Below are positions 58,501 through 64,000 of a DNA stretch of 64,000 bases, piece by piece. Where the stretch lies: contig MU404081.1 of NCBI GenBank assembly GCA_022695795.1, forward strand, positions 62,001 through 126,000, in the 5' to 3' direction. The notes below the pieces were generated by a model. The model saw only the letters and a program-made list of their open reading frames with translations. It did no database searches and was not told the origin of the DNA. The stretch is from Biscogniauxia marginata. Taxonomy: Eukaryota; Ascomycota; Sordariomycetes; Xylariales; Xylariaceae. The first letter of the stretch is position 1, and the number at the start of each line of letters is the position of its first letter. The translations under genes and the position numbers were made by a program.

Positions 58501-59172
58501 AGCTCGATACGCTATGCAGAAGTGTTAGCTGCCAGTGGCACGCGTGATATCGTAGATGAACATAATCTGAGGAAATGGATACCAACCGCGAACATGGGTA
58601 CCAAATAACTCAGGCAGCTCATCAAAAAGCAAACTCTCCAGGTCGACTTTCCGCAACCTCTGTTCCAACGCGCGAGTGCAGTGGGCAATGATCTGCACAA
58701 TTTCCGCCACAAAAGTCTCATCTGGCGTAATCTTGGTGTACCAGTTTTGAACGAACTCCCTAATGATGATAGATATGAGAGCATATAGCTCTTGATCGAC
58801 ATCATTGCGACTAGTCAGAGGGGGCAACAGGTCTTGGACCGGCACAGGCGTGTTCCTCTCCCTATCAGCCATGTGCTGGCCGCATAGTGTTTTGCGAATC
58901 AAGGCAGCGGTTGCCTTGTCGGACAGGAAGTCGGAAGATATGGGACGCGTAGGGAGACGCTGTGCTGGGACTGGCAGAGTGGCAGGCAGAGCGACAGGCG
59001 GGCTGCCAACATTGCCGGCAGCAATAGAGGCGGTCGACTTGGAGGCGGTGGAGGCGACAGCTGCGGCGGACTCGGGGGCGGTGCTTGAGGTTGCTGGCGC
59101 TTTCAAGCCGGTGGGAACGGCACCAGCGATTATGGAAGACATGGACGACGTGTTTGGAGTTGCGGCGGCCAT
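55595..59172 (-). CDS. PXA-domain membrane protein
   Basis: Exons 59172-58587, 58511-57701 and 56258-55595 give 686 aa. An Ala/Ser/Thr-rich N-terminus is followed by a PXA (phox-associated) domain at about 115-300 (DVDQELYALISIIIREFVQNWY, LRKVDLESLLFDELPEL, then LTSLVGQIFSELIINNLIAV). A hydrophobic segment near 350-380 (VQWGFLAVSAIRLIITIVLL) is probably a membrane helix. A C-terminal helical region includes LLSHHIQAYVLDPAHLPPLLRAIR and ends YCNKHLLYGILELLLVRLVPELAEKG. PXA proteins act at endosomal or other internal membranes; the exact role of this fungal subgroup is unknown to me. Intron 1 (75 bp, donor GTTGGT) and intron 2 (1442 bp, donor GTAGGC, acceptor GCACAG) keep frame. The second intron is about ten to twenty times longer than others here. 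Confidence 0.8.
56259..57700 (-). other. Unusually long intron of the PXA gene
   Basis: 1442 bases without a frame that continues the protein. It contains a G tract (12 or more G at 56344-56355) near its acceptor. I see no transposon ends and no similarity to the LTR or TIR repeats in this window. Confidence 0.6.
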
Positions 59173-59827
59173 TGCCTTTGCAATTGGAGAGGAGCTCGGT
59201 ATCGGAGTATCATGATAGACAGATCGGTGGGATGTGGTTCTGCGCGACGCAGAAAAGGACGGTATTCTTATAGTACGGGCAAACGCATTCGCAGCAGGAA
59301 TACAGGAAGAGGTAAGGTTAGACGAAGTTGTAGCCTCGTAAGGCGAAGAGGTTCGTCACTAGCGTCACCCGGTTTTGGATGTCGCTGCAGAGATGTGACA
59401 GCCTGCAGTGACTTGCGGCTGCTGCTGCTGCACGTACCTGCCGCCCCACTTCTTGTCCCTCGCTCATTGCATACATTGCATTTGCGCTAGGCTCATCTTG
59501 CCCTGTCTTTTGTTGAGCCGCACACTGTTGAATGTGTATCCGACATCATCCAACTTCTTTATCGCGGCCCATCTATGTTTAATAAGGGGGCTTCCCGGCA
59601 CCACCTCCCGGCACAACTAGTACATATCATAGTGCTTACATACGATTTGCGCTCGTCACACAGCTTCGCTTGGCGTCATAAGTTTCATCGCAGCAGCAGA
59701 TATTCGTACAAATGATGCGGATGATATATTGTTTACAAGTCAAGTGGGGACAATTTGGTGGCCATCCCACCACCGAGCTAAGACAGACATATATACTCGT
59801 AGAATCACATGCAAACACGGCCCTGCG
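59173..59827. promoter_or_regulatory. Promoter of the PXA gene and 3' flank of MSS51
   Basis: 655 bases between two same-strand genes. It must contain the PXA promoter. No specific element recognised. Confidence 0.4.
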
Positions 59828-61426
59828 TCAATCGGAATCCTTTCGCGTTGCTTCGTATCTGTGGCATTTGTTAGTGACGTTGTCCCACGCGACTACAATC
59901 TAGGCCTTGTGAAGCACATACCTCTTTCCTCGGAAAGCCCACACTCCCCAGTTTCCACAACTGACATCTTGTGGATCCAAATCGTTCAGGTCCCATCGTA
60001 GACTTCTAAAGATGTTCTCACCCGGCTCCATGAGCATGTCAAACTCGCCACGGCAAGTTTTATTTACCCATTCGATATCCCTCTCCATGTCGTACTGAGT
60101 GTACCCGGTTACTAGAATGGGAGCTTTGGTTTCTAGTAGAAGAGGTACCGTTTCTGACCATTCGTGAGAGCTTGCAGGGTGACCCAAGCCTGGATGGAAC
60201 ATGACAAAACAGTCGAAATACGGATCATAGGGATAAAACTGCCCCGTCTTATGAATAGTATGGTAGTAGTCCACGATTGTGCTAATCTTCATCGTTGGCC
60301 ATACACGATCTTCAACGATGGCACCAAATGGGTTAGAAGGAGTTCGTGGTGGCAACGGGAATTCGTCATCACGATTGGCCATGCTCTCCGGTCCAATGAA
60401 GACGAGATGGAACTTTCCTCTGGGGAAAAGGTGAGCCAACTGTACCCAGACATTCCGTGGCAGAGATGACTCTGCTCTGGCACCTAAGATGAATATCCTG
60501 ACAGGGGGTGCCTCGGGCCGCAAGCCTTTGATTCCTGCGCCACTACCTGACCTGGGTGGGTGTAGTGTATATCGCAAAGCGCTCAGACTCTTCAGGCCTT
60601 CAGGTGTGAGCCTACCGCCTTTCCTGATATTATATGGACTGAGCTCATGAAGAATACTGCCAATGGTCAGTGGGTAGGTTAGAAGCCTGGTGACCTGTCG
60701 CATGCTTCGATCGTCATTAATAGCCTCAAACTCTCTTGTATAGAGAAATGTGTCCCAATTGGTCATGTTAACCGCCGCTTCTTCCATCTGCGGCCCCGCA
60801 TACTCAAATTCGGGGAAGAACCTCCCTGAGCGGAGATCGTGGTCATCTTCGTTGATCTGTCTTAGGGTATCACATATCTGTAGGTGAGCTGCATAATCAT
60901 CTTGCCAATGTCGTTTGCTACAGTAAATGGGAACTCCACAGTCTGGGCACTCATAGTCGACATGAGCGGGGGCCTGGCTACCCGAGCTCGGAAGCGTATG
61001 AGGGACGCTAGGTTTCGCCGGCATTCGTGTTGGTCGATGATCGGGGTGCGGGCAGTATGCATGCTGTCTTATGAAAGAAGCACGGCGTCGAATTTCAGGA
61101 ATGGGTGAGTGTGTGAAAGGATGGAAAAGGTCGTCGGGTTGGAGCACTACGGGCTGCGGAGGCTCCTTGGGTGATGTGCTAGCCTGAACCGAACCCTCAT
61201 CGGCCACTTTTGACCGCTGACCAAACAACGATATCGTCCTTCTCGTATCGCATGGCAATTTCCTTTGGTAAGCCGCTGGCTTTGCCCGTATAGTTAGCCT
61301 GGACTGGCTTCGCCTCGGTATATGTGGTAATAGGCCGGCAGATGATGCTCGGGAAAATGCCCTCGTTGAAGACCTTAAACACCTCCAACAAGTATTTGGA
61401 GCTGCTCGAAGTACCAGCGGCTCCAT
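59828..61426 (-). CDS. MSS51: Mss51, mitochondrial COX1 translational activator
   Basis: Exons 61426-59922 and 59858-59828 give 511 aa. The N-terminal 60 residues are rich in Arg and Ser, low in acidic residues (LRSSTRAFSRASSAG, HIPRRSQSRLTIRAK), fitting a mitochondrial targeting signal. A MYND-like zinc finger has cysteines at 125, 160, 163, 169 and 185 with H181. The core includes NMTNWDTFLYTREFEAI, LTYPLTIGSILHELSPY, IFILGARAESSLP and a C-terminal NWGVWAFRGKRYEA. In yeast Mss51 activates COX1 mRNA translation and takes part in Cox1 assembly. The 63-bp terminal intron (GTATGT ... CACAG) is inferred because it restores the KRYEATRK end; without it the frame stops after seven other residues. 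Met at 61426 is chosen because the upstream in-frame start is only TTG. Confidence 0.88.
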
Positions 61427-61886
61427 TGTCGAGGTGATTTGGTCTTGCAACAAATGCTGCGACCCGAGATATTAAAATCAATGTCGTATTCCGCGTTTGT
61501 GTAGGTGAATAAAATAGGTCCAGTAGCTCCGAGATATCTCGATACAAAGTACCCACATGCATGTACATACCTACCAGGCCCACTATTTCAATGTTCTGAA
61601 CAGAAAATATGGAGCTGTGTTGTAGATCGAACGGGCCAATCAACACAGTCCATTTCACGGAGCTGGATATATCTTTCACCGTGGTCCAGGTCCTGGCTCT
61701 CCAAAACTTGCAGCCTGAGGTCCTAGCCAATAGAGGGAGCTACCGTCCGGAGCTCTAACGATGCAAAACAAAAAATCTAAAGCTTTGGCAGACTAGACGA
61801 TAACCAACTCTTTGCCAACCTCATCCTTCAAGACAGAGACCGATACTAAAGGGGCCGCGCAGGCTTTCTGCGCATCCATATTGAAG
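61427..61886. promoter_or_regulatory. Divergent promoter of MSS51 and RSE1
   Basis: 460 bases between the two start codons of oppositely oriented genes. No TATA box that I would trust on either side; shared regulation is possible. Confidence 0.5.
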
Positions 61887-64000
61887 ATGGCGACAACTTC
61901 GAATATGTTTCTCTACTCGCTCACCATCCAGCCCCCGACGACTATGACCCAAGCTATCCTTGGCCAGTTCTCCGGGACCAAGGAGCAGCAGATTATCGCA
62001 GCTTCGGGCTCCCGCCTCACTTTGACGCGCCCCGACCCAGCGCAAGGCAAGGTCATTACGTTGCTGTCGCATGAAGTATTCGGCATTATCAGGTCGATTG
62101 CTTCGTTTCGTCTGGCTGGAAGTAACAAGGGTTAGTTTTTGTTCCCCTCCGTTTCTGAGGCTTCACTTAGTGATTCTGAAGCTTGGTCGGTAGAAGCATT
62201 TTGGGAGCCGTCCTGATCTACGGTGCAGTCCTAAGCCTTACATGGAAACCCTGTCGCCGCGTAGATATTTGCTAATACGCGTTCTATATTGTAGATTACA
62301 TTATTCTCGCTACGGATTCCGGACGCATTGCCATAATTGAGTACATACCTCAGCAAAATCGGTTCAAGCAGCAAAAACTCGAAACTTTTGGCAAATCCGG
62401 GGTACGACGAGTCATCCCCGGCCAGTACCTTGCCTGCGACCCAAAAGGAAGAGCATGTCTCATCGCTGCTATAGAAAAAAACAAATTAGTTTACGTCCTG
62501 AATCGGAATGCTCAGGCGGAGCTTACTATATCGTCGCCGTTGGAAGCGCATAAACCTGGAACTATAGTTCTTTCCATGGTTGCTCTGGATGTTGGCTACG
62601 CGAACCCAGTATTCGCAGCCTTAGAAGTCGACTATACCGAGGCAGATCAGGACCCATCTGGTCAGGCCCTTAGCGAAGTTGAGACACATTTAGTGTACTA
62701 CGAACTCGATCTCGGGTTGAATCACGTTGTGAGGAGGTGGCACGAAGCCGTCGACTCTACTGCGTCTATGTTGTTTCAGGTACCTGGCGGCAACGATGGG
62801 CCGAGTGGTGTCTTAGTGTGCGGTGAAGAAAACATCACTTACCGACACTCGAACCAAGAAGCATTCCGAGTCCCTATACCAAGACGAAAAGGCGCAACGG
62901 AGGACCCCCAGCGCAAGCGTTCGATCGTCTCAGGTGTCATGCACAAACTCAAGGGAAATGTAGGCGCTTTCTTCTTTCTTCTGCAAACAGAAGACGGTGA
63001 CCTCTTTAAGGTCACTATTGATATGGCCGAAGATGATGACGGAAACGCGACTGGCGAAGTTCGAAGACTCAAGATTAAGTATTTTGATACGGTTCCTGTG
63101 TCGACCAGTCTTTGCATCTTAAAAAGCGGCTTTCTCTTCGTCGCTAGCGAGTTTGGCAATCATCATTTTTACCAATTTGAAAAATTGGGAGATGATGACG
63201 ACGAGCTGGAGTTCTCTAGCGACGATTTCCCCACGGATCCCCAAGCGCCATACTCCCCTGCTTATTTCTACCCCAGGCCAGCTGAAAATCTGAGTCTAGT
63301 GGAAAGCATCGATTCGATGAATCCACTCATCGATTGTAAGGTGGCAAACCTGACGGGTGACGATGCGCCGCAAATATACTCGATCTGCGGAAATGGTGCA
63401 AGAAGTACGTTTAGGATCCTGAAGCATGGACTTGAGGTGAACGAAATCGTAGCCTCGGAACTTCCTGGGATCCCTTCAGCAGTTTGGACAACCAAGCTAA
63501 ACCGTGACGACCACTACGATGCCTACATTGTCCTTTCTTTTAGCAATGGAACGCTAGTGCTTAGCATAGGTGAGACAGTGGAAGAAGTCTCAGATACCGG
63601 TTTTCTCTCATCAGTACCGACTCTTGCCGTCCAACAACTTGGCGAAAATGGTCTCCTTCAGGTTCACCCTAAAGGCATTCGGCACATCATCAATGGGCAG
63701 GTCAATGAATGGGCGGCACCGCAGCATCGTTCGATTGTCGCGGCTTCCACGAATGAACGCCAAGTTGCGGTGGCATTGAGTTCTGGAGAAATTGTCTACT
63801 TCGAGATGGACACCGATGGTTCACTAGCAGAGTACGACGAAAAAAAGGAGATGTTTGGGACCGTTACCTGCTTAAGCTTAGGTGTCGTTCCCGAGGGCCG
63901 CCTACGAAGTTCATTCCTAGCCGTTGGTTGCGATGATTGCACTGTCCGAGTTCTTAGTCTGGATCCCGAATCTACCCTAGAGAGCAAATCTGTCCAAGCC
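61887..64000 (+). CDS. RSE1: Rse1/SF3B3 splicing factor, N-terminal part
   Basis: Exons 61887-62130 and 62295 to beyond the window end; 649 codons are visible. The protein is the SF3b subunit of the U2 snRNP that helps define the branch site, built of DDB1/CPSF-A type beta-propellers. The start [17 protein letters not shown] is the typical family start. Other conserved parts are [86 protein letters not shown] and [14 protein letters not shown]. The 164-bp intron (GGTTAG ... GTAG) joins SNK to [10 protein letters not shown]. The expected full length is about 1200 residues, so roughly half is missing to the right. Confidence 0.95.

Overview
The window looks like nuclear DNA of a filamentous ascomycete (Pezizomycotina, most likely a Sordariomycete; genus not recognised). 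Gene-bearing DNA has balanced base composition, with short GT-AG introns (about 50-165 bp) and typical fungal proteins (Hos4, Mss51, Rse1, Rbg1, Dfg10 types). It alternates with very AT-rich blocks (1-about 10150 and about 20840-24707) that carry transposon relics riddled with C-to-T and G-to-A changes. This is the pattern expected of repeat-induced point mutation (RIP).

Layout. 1-5173: relic of a Ty3/Gypsy retrotransposon on the minus strand, with a decayed LTR at 4654-5173 and recognisable Gag zinc-knuckle and RT active-site relics. 5174-10150: a second, different Ty3/Gypsy relic on the plus strand, with RT and integrase relics. 11516-17484: a large ZNFX1/Hrr1-type helicase gene. 19538-20392: an orphan gene. 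20840-24707: a second AT-rich block made of nested inverted-repeat (TIR) elements, including a hairpin element. 24708-25183: an undamaged solo LTR of the same family as the decayed LTR, with a perfect 5-bp target duplication. 25825-26536: an internally deleted short-chain dehydrogenase. 28002-28421: a small orphan gene.

29667-64000 is mostly conserved housekeeping sequence: a cysteine-rich single-pass membrane protein (-), Hos4-like ankyrin protein of the Set3 deacetylase complex (-), ALKBH6-like dioxygenase (+), Dfg10/SRD5A3-like polyprenol reductase (-), Rbg1/DRG1 GTPase (+), a CENP-B-type HTH DNA-binding protein (+), a PXA-domain membrane protein (-), Mss51 (-) and the N-terminal part of Rse1/SF3B3 (+, running off the end).

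These genes do not form a pathway or cluster. They cover chromatin and RNA silencing (Hrr1-like, Hos4, CENP-B type), RNA processing and translation (Rse1, Rbg1, Mss51), glycosylation lipid supply (Dfg10) and endomembranes (PXA). The most unusual structures are the nested TIR thicket at 21017-24444 and the LTR family present in both mutated and unmutated form. I saw no CRISPR array, no rRNA and no convincing tRNA.
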